Source: Paraburkholderia madseniana (GTDB lineage Bacteria; Pseudomonadota; Gammaproteobacteria; Burkholderiales; Burkholderiaceae). From it: a stretch of 32,622 nt of DNA. The translations under genes and the position numbers were made by a program. The stretch is from NCBI RefSeq assembly GCF_009690905.1, contig NZ_VOSW01000103.1:1-32622 (forward strand), read 5' to 3'. This document shows positions 8,159-16,355 of the stretch, piece after piece. Under the pieces are notes generated by a model. That model was not told where the DNA came from, did not search any database, and was given only the letters and a program-made list of their open reading frames with translations. Position 1 is the first letter of the stretch; every line of letters starts with the position of its first letter.

Positions 8159-8794
8159 ATGAGCATCGCCGCCGCAAAGCGACCCGCGCCTCCCCCATCC
8201 CGCAAGCAGGCAGTAGCGGAGCACTCGAACGCTTCCGGGCCATCGAATGTCCCTCGTAACAGCCACGTTGAGTTCATTACGCGGCAATGGCAAAGTGAGC
8301 ACAGCGAACTTAATCTTTCCAACTTCCTGCTCGCGATCTATTTCATGCGGCTCGGCACACTCGTGGAACAGGCGTTCGACAAAATGTGCCAGGGCCTGGG
8401 CGATATTAGCGGGTCCGACATGCGTGTGCTGCTGGCACTACGTCGCGGCGGTCACCCGTACGCAAAGCGCCCGACCGACTTGTATCGCGCACTACTCGTC
8501 ACCTCCGGCGCAGTGACCAAAAAGATCGACCGTCTCGTGAAACTCGGCATGGTAGGACGTCAGGCAGACCCGAGTCACAACGGCGGTTTCATCGTCCATT
8601 TGACCAGGAAGGGCCTCGACATCGTTGAAAAGGCGATTGTCACGCTTGCGGAAGAGTCGTCGATCGCGCCTGCGATCGCCCGCTTTTCGGATGCGGAACG
8701 CGCCGCGGGCAACGAGTTCTGTCTGCGGACATTGGCCTTATTAGAAGAATTGGTGCCTCCAAAAATCTTGAAGAATCCGGCAATGCGTTGTTGA
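8159..8794 (+). CDS. MarR-family transcriptional regulator
   Basis: A 211-residue winged-helix regulator. A roughly 50-residue N-terminal extension (rich in alanine, proline and serine) precedes the MarR fold. The recognition helix region is LYRALLVTSGAVTKKIDRL (about 107-125) and the wing GRQADPSHNGGFIVHLTRKG (about 132-151). Ligand-responsive MarR proteins commonly repress aromatic catabolic operons and release DNA on binding substrate. It closes the oxygenase cluster after a 108-base gap and is the only regulator in it, so the palindromes at 1980-1997 and 1788-1801 are candidate sites. The gene appears intact, but foreign DNA begins within seven bases of its stop codon. Confidence 0.9.
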   Translation: MSIAAAKRPAPPPSRKQAVAEHSNASGPSNVPRNSHVEFITRQWQSEHSELNLSNFLLAIYFMRLGTLVEQAFDKMCQGLGDISGSDMRVLLALRRGGHPYAKRPTDLYRALLVTSGAVTKKIDRLVKLGMVGRQADPSHNGGFIVHLTRKGLDIVEKAIVTLAEESSIAPAIARFSDAERAAGNEFCLRTLALLEELVPPKILKNPAMRC

Positions 8795-8800
8795 AGCCCC

Positions 8801-9058
8801 GTGTCAGAGGCGCGCAACGCTCGCCGCGCCATCGCGCACAAGCGTGCAGCCGAACGGATGAAAATATGGCACGATCACATCGTGCCATTGCCAAAGCAGG
8901 CGATCGCTGTGCTGAACGAATCGCAGTCAATTACCGGTAAGGGGCGCTACGTCTTTCCGTCCCCAGCCCGTCAAAAGACTCCCCATTTACATCGTGATGC
9001 ATTGAGCAAAGCGCTACGGGAGATGAAAGGCATCATCGCATCCAGCCATGACTCGTAA
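8801..9058 (+). pseudogene. Tyrosine recombinase (P4-type integrase) internal fragment
   Basis: An 85-codon frame whose middle part, AERMKIWHDHIVPLPKQA, then GRYVFPSP and ALSKALREMKG, matches the segment of P4-type integrases just before the catalytic HGFR box. The catalytic arginines, histidine and tyrosine are absent and there is no N-terminal DNA-binding domain, so it cannot recombine. It lies between the intact MarR gene and the OsmC-YcaO gene, three bases short of the latter's stop codon. It marks an old integration event at the left edge of a patchwork region. Confidence 0.8.
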
Positions 9059-9060
9059 CC

Positions 9061-11265
9061 CTAACTGGCGGTAGCCGCCACATTGGCCCGCGCCTTATGC
9101 AATTTTTTGTAGCTGTCGATCAGGCGTTGGTGCCTATCGAGCCCCTCCAGTTTCATACTCGTTGGCGATAACCCGAAGAAGCGCACGCTGCCGTCCACCG
9201 ACCCCATTACCGCGTCCATCCGGGCATTGCCAAACATCCGACGGAAGTTGAGGGCGTAGTCGTCCAGTTCCAGATCGTCATCGAGCAGCACCTCCAGCAC
9301 CACATTCAAGGCCTGGTAAAACAATCCGCGCTCGACCGTGTTGTCGTTGTACTGCAGGAACGCTCCCACCAACTCTTGCGCAGCCTCGAATTGCCGCAAG
9401 GCGAGATGAATCAGCAGCTTCAACTCGAGAACTGTTAGCTGCCCCCAGTCCGTATTCTCGTCAAATTCGATGCCGATCAAAGTGGCAATATCGGAGTGCT
9501 CGTCCAACTCACTGTTCTCCAACCGCTCAAGCAGAGCAGCCAGGCCGGCATCGTCCAGGCGATGCACGTTCAAAATATCGGCGCGGAACAACAGCGCCTT
9601 GTTTGTGTTATCCCAGATCAAATCCTCTACCGGGTAAACTTCCGAATAATCGGGCACCAGAATCCGGCAGGCAACAGCACCCAGCTGGTCATACACCGCC
9701 ATGTACGCCTCTTTGCCCATGTCTTCGAGAATGCCGAACAAGGTTGCCACTTCCTCGGCATTGGAGTTTTCACCCTGGCCGGAAAAATCCCATTCAACAA
9801 ACTCGAAATTCGCTTTGGCGCTGAAAAAGCGCCACGACACCACACCGCTGGAATCGATGAAGTGCTCAACAAAGTTATTTGGTTCCGTCACAGCGTTACT
9901 GACAAAGGTGGGTTGAGGTAAATCGTTCAGGCCTTCAAAACTACGCCCCTGCAGCAATTCCGTGAGACTGCGTTCCAGCGCTACCTCGAAGCTTGGGTGC
10001 GCGCCGAACGAGGCAAAGACACCGCCTGTTCGCGGGTTCATCAAGGTGACGCACATCACCGGGTAAGTCCCACCCAGCGACGCATCCTTCACCAGCACCG
10101 GAAAACCCTGCTCTTCCAATCCCTGAATCCCGGCCAGAATGGCAGGGTATTTCGCCAGCACTTCGTGCGGCACATCAGGCAATGCGATTTCACCTTCCAG
10201 AATTTCGCGCTTTACCGCCCGTTCGAAAATTTCGGACAGACATTGCACCTGCGCTTCGGCCAGCGTATTACCGGCACTCATGCCATTGCTGAGGAATAGG
10301 TTTTCGATCAGGTTGGACGGAAAGTACACCACTTCGCCGTCCGACTGCCGCACGAACGGCAGCGAACAGATACCGCGCTCCACATTGCCGGAGTTAGTGT
10401 CGATCAGATGCGAGCCACGCAACTCCCCATCCGGGTTGTAAATCTCCAGGCAGTACGCATCCAGAATCTCAGCCGGCAGCGCATCCTTACGGCCGGGCTT
10501 GAACCAGCGCTCGTTCGGGTAATGTACGAACTCCGAGTTGGCGATGTCTTCGCCCCAAAACGCACCGCCATAGAAATGGTTGCAATTCAGGCGCTCAATA
10601 AACTCTCCCAACGCGGACGCCAACGCGCTTTCTTTGGTCGCTCCCTTGCCATTGGTAAAGCACATCGGCGAGTGTGCATCGCGGATATGCAGCGACCACA
10701 CATTGGGAACGATATTGCGCCACGAAGCGATTTCAATCTTCATGCCCAAGCCCGCCAAAATGCCCGACATATTGGCGATGGTTTGCTCCAACGGCAGATC
10801 CTTGCCCGTAATATAGGTGCTGGCGTCAGAAGCCGGCTTCAACGTCAGCAAGGACTGAGCATCGGCATCCAGGTTCTCTACCTCTTCAATTACAAACTCG
10901 GGTCCGGCTTGCACCACTTTTTTGACCGTACAACGGTCGATGGAACGCAAAATACCCTGGCGGTCTTTGTCGGAGATGTCCGCCGGCAACTCAACCTGAA
11001 TCTTGAAAATCTGTTGGTACCGGTTTTCCGGATCAACAATATTATTCTGCGACAGGCGGATATTTTCGGTAGGAATATTGCGAGTCACGCAGTACAACTT
11101 CACAAAGTAAGCTGCACACAGGGCCGATGAGGCCAGAAAATAATCGAAGGGACCAGGCGCCGAGCCATCGCCCTTATAACGGATAGGCTGGTCGGCCACT
11201 ACCGTGAAGTCATCAAACTTGGCTTCAAGGCGTAGCTTATCGAGAAAGTTGACTTTAATTTCCAT
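9061..11265 (-). CDS. ycaO: OsmC-YcaO fusion protein (ribosomal protein S12 methylthiolation accessory type)
   Basis: A 734-residue protein with an OsmC-like domain (about 1-140, including PGPFDYFLASSALCAAYFV) joined to a full YcaO domain and C-terminal helical region (about 150-734). The YcaO part closely resembles E. coli YcaO as I remember it: IPNVWS-type opening, CFTNGKGATKESALASALGE, YPNERWF, DRGIC/ERGICSLPFVRQSDG, FLSNGMSAGNTLAEAQVQ, FASFGAHPSFEVALERS and FIDSSGVVSW. The ATP-site glutamates in GEFIER and SEIFER are present. E. coli YcaO assists RimO in beta-methylthiolation of ribosomal protein S12, and the OsmC fusion exists in other gammaproteobacteria. No precursor peptide, dehydrogenase or transporter of a RiPP pathway is nearby. 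Base use is unlike its neighbours: sampled lines are about 53-55% GC against about 68% in the adjoining MFS gene. Together with the integrase scrap this indicates horizontal transfer. Confidence 0.92.
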   Translation of the reverse strand: MEIKVNFLDKLRLEAKFDDFTVVADQPIRYKGDGSAPGPFDYFLASSALCAAYFVKLYCVTRNIPTENIRLSQNNIVDPENRYQQIFKIQVELPADISDKDRQGILRSIDRCTVKKVVQAGPEFVIEEVENLDADAQSLLTLKPASDASTYITGKDLPLEQTIANMSGILAGLGMKIEIASWRNIVPNVWSLHIRDAHSPMCFTNGKGATKESALASALGEFIERLNCNHFYGGAFWGEDIANSEFVHYPNERWFKPGRKDALPAEILDAYCLEIYNPDGELRGSHLIDTNSGNVERGICSLPFVRQSDGEVVYFPSNLIENLFLSNGMSAGNTLAEAQVQCLSEIFERAVKREILEGEIALPDVPHEVLAKYPAILAGIQGLEEQGFPVLVKDASLGGTYPVMCVTLMNPRTGGVFASFGAHPSFEVALERSLTELLQGRSFEGLNDLPQPTFVSNAVTEPNNFVEHFIDSSGVVSWRFFSAKANFEFVEWDFSGQGENSNAEEVATLFGILEDMGKEAYMAVYDQLGAVACRILVPDYSEVYPVEDLIWDNTNKALLFRADILNVHRLDDAGLAALLERLENSELDEHSDIATLIGIEFDENTDWGQLTVLELKLLIHLALRQFEAAQELVGAFLQYNDNTVERGLFYQALNVVLEVLLDDDLELDDYALNFRRMFGNARMDAVMGSVDGSVRFFGLSPTSMKLEGLDRHQRLIDSYKKLHKARANVAATAS

Positions 11266-11589
11266 GGGGAAATTCCAAAAATGGTGCTCAAGACAAAATA
11301 CAAAGCCCTGTAAAAAAACAGGGCTTTAATAGTCAATCGACTAGCGAATGATGTTTCCTGGCGGGGATTCTACTCCCACTTGATAGACAACCAGCCTGTG
11401 CGACTATCGTGCGCACAGGCTGAGTTCCGTTGTCGTCGCTGCCCATCGAATATCTGCGACCGGCCACGCCGTGGCAACGCGAGCGGCAAAACCACGCGAT
11501 CTCGACGCCGGTCAGCGCTGCAGAATGAACGTCCGCTTCGGTCCCAACCCGCTTCACGTCCACCTGTCGACGCACTCCCGTACGAAAAG
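11266..11589. other. Non-coding region with two strong hairpins
   Basis: No convincing gene on either strand. It contains the hairpin at 11302-11327 and a second perfect 11-base stem: CAGCCTGTGCG at 11392-11402 with CGCACAGGCTG at 11412-11422. Base composition shifts from AT-rich near ycaO to GC-rich after about 11400, so a junction between transferred and host-like DNA probably lies here. Confidence 0.5.
11302..11327 (-). terminator. Terminator-like hairpin upstream of ycaO
   Basis: AAAGCCCTG at 11302-11310 pairs perfectly with CAGGGCTTT at 11319-11327 around an eight-base loop. On the minus strand the stem is followed by GTATTTTG. It lies 36 bases upstream of the ycaO start, so it cannot end ycaO. 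It may have terminated the gene that preceded ycaO in its source genome and come along with it. It could also act as a leader attenuator. Confidence 0.6.
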
Positions 11590-12003
11590 CTTGCTTTGCA
11601 GGCATTCAATCTCTGCAGCCGGCAATTGAGTCAACTGGAAACGCTTGTCACTTTTGCGGCCACAATATGTAGGAATCCTGCCATCACGATCGAGGAACGC
11701 CGACGCTAGCACACATTGCTTGAATTACTCGTCCACACTGGCGAGCAGTATCAGCAGGATCTCACTTGCGACCGCGAGTTGTTCCAGGTGATCGCGCTGG
11801 ATGCGAAGGGTGTCGCTCAAAGCCGCATCACCGCAAACCGTGCGACGCGTCTTCTTGAAGAGTCCGCACAGATCGCAGCCGAAGCTCAAGCCAAAGCCCA
11901 GCCTACGATAACGAAGGTCAGCCAGCGCAAACAAAAGCCCGCCAAAGACACGACAAGCGCAAGAGCAAAAGCCGCCCAGCAACCGGTTGTCGCGCCGAAC
12001 TGA
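11590..12003 (+). pseudogene. Hypothetical protein gene broken by an in-frame TAG
   Basis: The same frame reads through a single TAG at 11707-11709. Before it comes LALQAFNLCSRQLSQLETLV and the stretch ending AITIEERRR; after it HTLLELLVHTGEQYQQDL and an alanine/lysine-rich tail to the stop at 12003. Both halves are helix-rich, and the joined reading looks like a small conserved Burkholderiales protein of about 130 residues whose function I do not know (it has some phasin-like character). The 3' half could be translated alone from a start near 11716. The true 5' start is unclear. Confidence 0.45.
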
Positions 12004-12104
12004 TACGCCAGGAGCGACGGCAAGTCGCATAGACGCGTTGAAGAGACCATTGACGCGTTGCTGCCAAGCGTGGCTGCGCGTCGATGCCCCTTTGACTGGA
12101 CGCA

Positions 12105-12596
12105 ATGAATGGATTGAGCGCCGAGCATCATCCGGCGGAACTTCATCTTGCTACCCGGCTCATGAATCATTGTCTGGTAGTGAACAGGATCTTCGCGGCG
12201 CATCTCATTGGCGAAAGTCATTACTTCGCGTCGGACAATACACCAGACATCCCAGCGCTCCCGGAACTGCGCGCAGGCCTCACGGCTACGGATCACTGGT
12301 ACCTCGACTATGTAGGGAGGGTCACGCCGACCATGCTGTCCGAATCTGTACCCTTCGCGTTCACCGATGGGGACAACGGGTATATGACGCGTGAAGAGAT
12401 GCTGACCCACGTCGTGACCCATGGCGGTTATCACCGTGGTGAGGTAGGGCGAATTCTGGTTCAGGTTTCCAACGGATCGGAGCAGGGCATTAAATTGCCT
12501 TGGGACACCTACGCCGTGCATCTGCACACAACGGAGCCCTCACGCCGGCTTCGCGGCAGAGAGCCCTTTTCAGAGGCAGTTGATATCGGGCAATAA
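12105..12596 (+). CDS. DinB-family protein, probably 5'-truncated
   Basis: A 163-codon frame matching the DinB/YfiT metal-binding helical bundle from its second half of helix 1 onward: RLMNHCLVVNRIFAAHL, then SREE-type TREEMLTHVVTHGGYHRGEVG and WDTYAVHLHTTEPSRR. The three metal histidines are recognisable (MNH, THGG and YHRG). The family normally has about 25-30 more residues at the N-terminus, including a W-A-N motif. Here an in-frame stop lies at 12093-12095 and no matching sequence is seen in other frames upstream. The last 15 residues after PSRR look like run-on. DinB-like proteins include thiol-dependent S-transferases; a truncated copy may be inactive. It sits in the decayed stretch between ycaO and the MFS gene. 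Confidence 0.7.
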   Translation: MNGLSAEHHPAELHLATRLMNHCLVVNRIFAAHLIGESHYFASDNTPDIPALPELRAGLTATDHWYLDYVGRVTPTMLSESVPFAFTDGDNGYMTREEMLTHVVTHGGYHRGEVGRILVQVSNGSEQGIKLPWDTYAVHLHTTEPSRRLRGREPFSEAVDIGQ

Positions 12597-12795
12597 GCGA
12601 CGAATACCGCTGCGCTACGAAGTCGCATACCCAAGGCGTTCAAAAGCCCTAAGGCGTCCCCGTTCGACGCCTGAAACAATCGCCCCAAGCAATACAGCAT
12701 CCGTCCCAGTCGTCGAGACCGCCGGCGTTGTAGTCCGGTAGCGCGCGTACCCTGCGGCGGCATTGTTTCGACGCGGAAAAACACGCAGGAGGCCG

Positions 12796-14061
12796 TCATG
12801 CGTGCGTCGGCCGATTGCGCACGGCTTGACCGAGCGCGGCGCAGGCAATCAACAACGACCCCGTGACAAAGAACACAGCGTGCAGACCGAGGTGGACGCC
12901 GATTACTCCACCGATCAGCGGTCCGACAACCTGACCGGCGAATTGCGCCGACTGCAGATACCCGAGCATCGTTCCCGACTGACTTTCGGTGGCCGTGTGC
13001 CGGACCAGTTTCGCGATCGACGGCAGCAGACCGGCCAGCGTCATGCCCATCAACCCGCGCAGGGCCGCCAGTTGCCACCAGTGCGTGACGAATGCTTGCG
13101 GCACCATCACGAGCCCGGTCAACACGAGGCAACCGATAATCACGTTCCAACTGCCGATCCGATCCGCCAGTGCGCCAAGCCGCGCCGCGGTCAGCATGCT
13201 GCCGAACGCCGAGCACGCCATCACAATACCGGCGGTGCGGGCCAGATGGTCGGTCGGCACATTGAGGTGCGCGATATAGACGGTGATGATCGGCTCGATC
13301 GACATGTTGGCGAGCAGCACCATCATCGCGGTAAGCAGCAGCGTGACCATCACGGTACGGTTGGCCAGCTTCGGCGCCGTGGCGTGGGTTGAGGCGCGTG
13401 CTTTGGCGTCGGAGTCCGGGTGAAAATCTTCGCGTACGAACAGGATCGTCAGCAGGGCGGCAACGGCGATCATCGCGCCGCCGGCAAAGAACGTACTGCG
13501 AATGCTGATCAACGAGGGCAGCACACCACCGACCAGCGGACCCACGAGACTGCCGGCCAGCGAGCCGGTCGACAGGATGCCGAGTGCCCATCCCGCACGT
13601 TCGCGCGGCGCTTGGGTGCCGATCATCACAATCGACGCCGAGGCATAGCCACCAATCAATCCGGCCAGCAGTCGCAGCACCACCAGTTCAGTCACGTTGT
13701 GCGCCATGCCGATCAGGGACATCACAATCGCCATGCCGACTGCCGCCCTCACGAGCATCGGCTTGCGTCCGTAGCGATCGGCGAGGCGTCCCCAGAGCGG
13801 CGCCGTGACGGCCGTGCCGAGAAAGGTCGCGCCGAACGCCACGCCCGACCACTGCACAATCGCGGCCTGCGACGTCACGCCGAGTTGCTGCACGTAGAGC
13901 GGCAGAAACGGCAGCAGCATGCTCAAACTGACGAGCGTGGTAAACGAGCCGAACACGCAAATGAACAGGTTGCGACGCCAGTAGAGTGTGTTTCGTGCGG
14001 CGTAGCTGACGGCGTTCGCCGGCCCGGCCCCAAGGGCCGCCACATTGGCTGGCCGATTCAT
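12796..14061 (-). CDS. MFS drug-efflux transporter (DHA1 type)
   Basis: A 421-residue inner-membrane carrier with 12 predicted hydrophobic segments. MFS motif A is GRLADRYGRKP in the loop after segment 2, and a shorter repeat ARLGALADRIG comes in the second half. GILSTGSLAGSLVGPLVGGV in segment 5 is the motif C typical of antiporters, so drug/H+ export is likely. I chose the ATG at 14061 because GGGGGG lies upstream and the membrane part starts soon after; longer frames to 14208 add basic, poorly structured sequence. It follows two LysR genes on the same strand after a 196-base gap. The substrate is unknown. Confidence 0.9.
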   Translation of the reverse strand: MNRPANVAALGAGPANAVSYAARNTLYWRRNLFICVFGSFTTLVSLSMLLPFLPLYVQQLGVTSQAAIVQWSGVAFGATFLGTAVTAPLWGRLADRYGRKPMLVRAAVGMAIVMSLIGMAHNVTELVVLRLLAGLIGGYASASIVMIGTQAPRERAGWALGILSTGSLAGSLVGPLVGGVLPSLISIRSTFFAGGAMIAVAALLTILFVREDFHPDSDAKARASTHATAPKLANRTVMVTLLLTAMMVLLANMSIEPIITVYIAHLNVPTDHLARTAGIVMACSAFGSMLTAARLGALADRIGSWNVIIGCLVLTGLVMVPQAFVTHWWQLAALRGLMGMTLAGLLPSIAKLVRHTATESQSGTMLGYLQSAQFAGQVVGPLIGGVIGVHLGLHAVFFVTGSLLIACAALGQAVRNRPTHA

Positions 14062-14257
14062 AACGCCCCCCGTGATCCGGCGCGCAATTGCGCACCGGCG
14101 ATGAGCACCACGTTCTGTTCCGAGTCCATTGCCTGCTCCATGCGTTTGGCGTTGCAGCCAGGTTTGGCCGTAGCTGTTACCCATGGCGAGCAGTTTACGA
14201 ACAAACACGCGACGAGAGAATCGCCGCCGCGCGGCAGCTATTCTTCCGCGCGGCGGT

Positions 14258-15184
14258 TCAATCCGCGTCGGTGATCGCTTTGAGCGCGCTGAAATGGGCG
14301 CGCAGACGCGGTACCGCGAAGTCGACGAAGGCCCGGACTTTCGGCACCGCGAGACGGCCTTGCGGCGTGATCAGATGAACAGGGAGCGGCGCCTGCTCGT
14401 AGCCGGTCAGCACGATCTTCAACGACGCTCCGCGGACCTGTTCGGCGACGTGATACGAAAAAAGCCGCGTGACGCCGTGCCCGTCGACGGCGGAGGCCAC
14501 CGCGCCCTGCACGCTGTTGACGATCAGCCGTGGCGTGAAGTGCACCGTTTGCGGCGCGGCGGAATTGTTCGACGACGGAAAGCTCCACGAATCGACGCCG
14601 AAATGCGTCATCGAAATAATCCGGTGCTGGGCGAGATCGCCAGGTTCCTTGAGGCGCGGGTGTTTGGCGAGATAGCGCGGTGCGGCAACCACCACGCGGC
14701 GTACTTCGCCAACCGGCATCGCGATTAGCGTCGAATCGGCCAGGTGAGCAATGCGCAGCGCGACGTCGATCCCTTCGTCGATCAGGTTGGCGGGGCGGTC
14801 GAGCAGGTAAAGGCGCGCGGTGACTTCCGGATACTGGTCCACAAACTCGTCGAGCAACGGACGCAGAAAGTCCTGACCGGCGGCCACGGGCGCGGTCAGC
14901 GTCAGCGTGCCGCGCGGCGCCGCGCCTTCGCCGGCAATCATCAGATCGGCTTCTTCGAGGTCGGTCAGGATTCGCCGGCACGAGGCGGCGTAACGCTCGC
15001 CGGCTTCGCTCAGCTTGATCGTGCGCGTGGTGCGATGCAGTAGCGCCATGCCGACGTGCGCTTCGAGAAACGCAATGGCCCGGCTCACGGCGGCGGGCGA
15101 ACGGCCGAGGCGCCGGCCCGCCGCGGCAAGGCTGCCCTCGTCGAGGGCGCAGACGAATACCTTCATCGCATCGATTCGATCCAT
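14258..15184 (-). CDS. LysR-family transcriptional regulator 1
   Basis: A 308-residue LysR-type regulator. The N-terminal winged helix is MDRIDAMKVFVCALDEGSLA through RSPAAVSRAIAFLEAHVG (about 1-45), followed by the linker helix and a periplasmic-binding-like effector domain (about 92-295). The pattern LPVHLITPQGR near the C-terminus is typical of the group that regulates neighbouring oxidoreductase or transporter genes. It starts 13 bases after the stop of the next LysR gene, so the two are probably co-transcribed. The MFS gene downstream is a possible target. Confidence 0.93.
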   Translation of the reverse strand: MDRIDAMKVFVCALDEGSLAAAGRRLGRSPAAVSRAIAFLEAHVGMALLHRTTRTIKLSEAGERYAASCRRILTDLEEADLMIAGEGAAPRGTLTLTAPVAAGQDFLRPLLDEFVDQYPEVTARLYLLDRPANLIDEGIDVALRIAHLADSTLIAMPVGEVRRVVVAAPRYLAKHPRLKEPGDLAQHRIISMTHFGVDSWSFPSSNNSAAPQTVHFTPRLIVNSVQGAVASAVDGHGVTRLFSYHVAEQVRGASLKIVLTGYEQAPLPVHLITPQGRLAVPKVRAFVDFAVPRLRAHFSALKAITDAD

Positions 15185-15197
15185 CGCCGGTCAGCCT

Positions 15198-16172
15198 TCA
15201 GGGGAGGGGCGAGGTGGTGTCGTCGCGCCGGGCGGAGCCGAGCGTCTCGACGAGAAAATCGACGAAGCGTCGCACCCGCAAGGACACATGGCGCTTGTGA
15301 GGGTAGAGCAGCACGAACGGCCGCGAGGCGCCGCCGAACGCCGGCAACACTTCCACCAGACCGCCGGTCGCCAGGTCCCGCTCAATCACGAAACGATACG
15401 TCTGGAACAGTCCCGCGCCGCAGCGCGCCAACGTCACGCCACCGAGTACGTCGCCCGCGCTCGAATAACCGCCGTCGGTGAAATGCTCCTGCACCTGTTC
15501 TCCGCTTTTGAAGAGCCAGGGAATCTTGCGGCCACTGCTTGGCAGGTCGAACTGGATGCAATCGTGGCGCGCGAGGTCGTCGACCGACGTGGGCATTCCG
15601 GCTCGCGACAGATAAGCGGGACTGGCCACCACGACCAGTTCCGCGTCTTCGAGCTTGCGGGCAATCAGATTCGATTCGCCCGGCGCGCTGCCGCGAATCG
15701 CCAGATCGAAGCCTTCTTCGGCGAAGTCGATATTGCGATTGCTGATGTGCACGTCGACCCGCACCTGTGGATGTTGCTCGCGGAACGCCGGCAGGATGGG
15801 CAGCACGCGATAGTGCGCATAGGGGGTCGGCATGCTGATGCGCAACATGCCGGCGGCGGCAGACTGCTGGCCGGTCGCTTCGCGCTCGGCGTCGAGGAGT
15901 TGTCCGAGCGCCTCGCGGCAACGCTCGTAGTACGTCCTGCCCGCGTCGGTCAGCCGGATACGGCGCGTGGTTCTGACGAAGAGCCGCACCTCCAGGCGCT
16001 CCTCGAGCCGCGACACCGAGCGGCTCACCGCCGCAGGCGTGACGCCGGCGGCGGTGGCGGCGTCCGTAAAGCTCTCCAGTTCCGCCGCGAGACAGAACAA
16101 CTCGATGCTGCCGAGCATCAAGTCGTCGAATTGGCGCTTACTGGTTCGTTCGATGATCCGCGGGCTATTCAT
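15198..16172 (-). CDS. LysR-family transcriptional regulator 2
   Basis: A LysR-type regulator of about 324 residues. Its helix-turn-helix is SIELFCLAAELESFTDAATA then TPAAVSRSVSRLEERL, followed by the effector domain with LPILPAFREQHPQVRVDVHI and DLAIRGSAPGESNLIARKL. The ATG at 16172 is used here; a TTG at 16187 would add five residues, and an ATG at about 16118 gives the spacing to the first helix most usual in the family. It is divergent from the tautomerase-nitronate monooxygenase pair with a 183-base shared upstream region, the standard LysR arrangement, so that operon is its most likely target. Confidence 0.92.
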   Translation of the reverse strand: MNSPRIIERTSKRQFDDLMLGSIELFCLAAELESFTDAATAAGVTPAAVSRSVSRLEERLEVRLFVRTTRRIRLTDAGRTYYERCREALGQLLDAEREATGQQSAAAGMLRISMPTPYAHYRVLPILPAFREQHPQVRVDVHISNRNIDFAEEGFDLAIRGSAPGESNLIARKLEDAELVVVASPAYLSRAGMPTSVDDLARHDCIQFDLPSSGRKIPWLFKSGEQVQEHFTDGGYSSAGDVLGGVTLARCGAGLFQTYRFVIERDLATGGLVEVLPAFGGASRPFVLLYPHKRHVSLRVRRFVDFLVETLGSARRDDTTSPLP

Positions 16173-16183
16173 TACTTGGCGTA

Positions 16184-16197
16184 TCAAATGAATTTGA
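16184..16197. promoter_or_regulatory. Inverted repeat TCAAAT-GA-ATTTGA upstream of LysR 2
   Basis: A 14-base inverted repeat with 6-base arms just upstream of the LysR ATG at 16172, in the region shared with the divergent operon. Its half-site extends to ATTTGAC, the same as in the palindrome before the porin (1822-1836), though the spacing differs. It is too short and AT-rich to exclude chance. Confidence 0.25.
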
Positions 16198-16355
16198 CAT
16201 GAGCGTATTTATCGACGCGAGTGGCATAAGTATAGTGAGTTACATGGGAGCCGGACAGACATCGGGACGCCCTGCGGTACGTGTGGATGGCGGAACGACT
16301 GTCTGCCGCTGGTAGTACACGCCGTCGAACCTGGGGCAACTGAAAGGAGTGCATC

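Noticed and set aside
9061..11265. YcaO as part of a RiPP (azole peptide) gene cluster
   Set aside because: The protein matches the stand-alone S12-type YcaO with an OsmC domain. No precursor peptide, flavin dehydrogenase, E1-like partner or peptide exporter is next to it.
12509..13591. 360-codon minus-strand frame overlapping the MFS exporter in another frame
   Set aside because: Arg-rich and low in hydrophobic residues; the alternative frame gives clear MFS motifs.
15015..16202. 395-codon open frame on the plus strand across the LysR genes
   Set aside because: It is antisense to well-defined helix-turn-helix and effector domains and has no recognisable fold.
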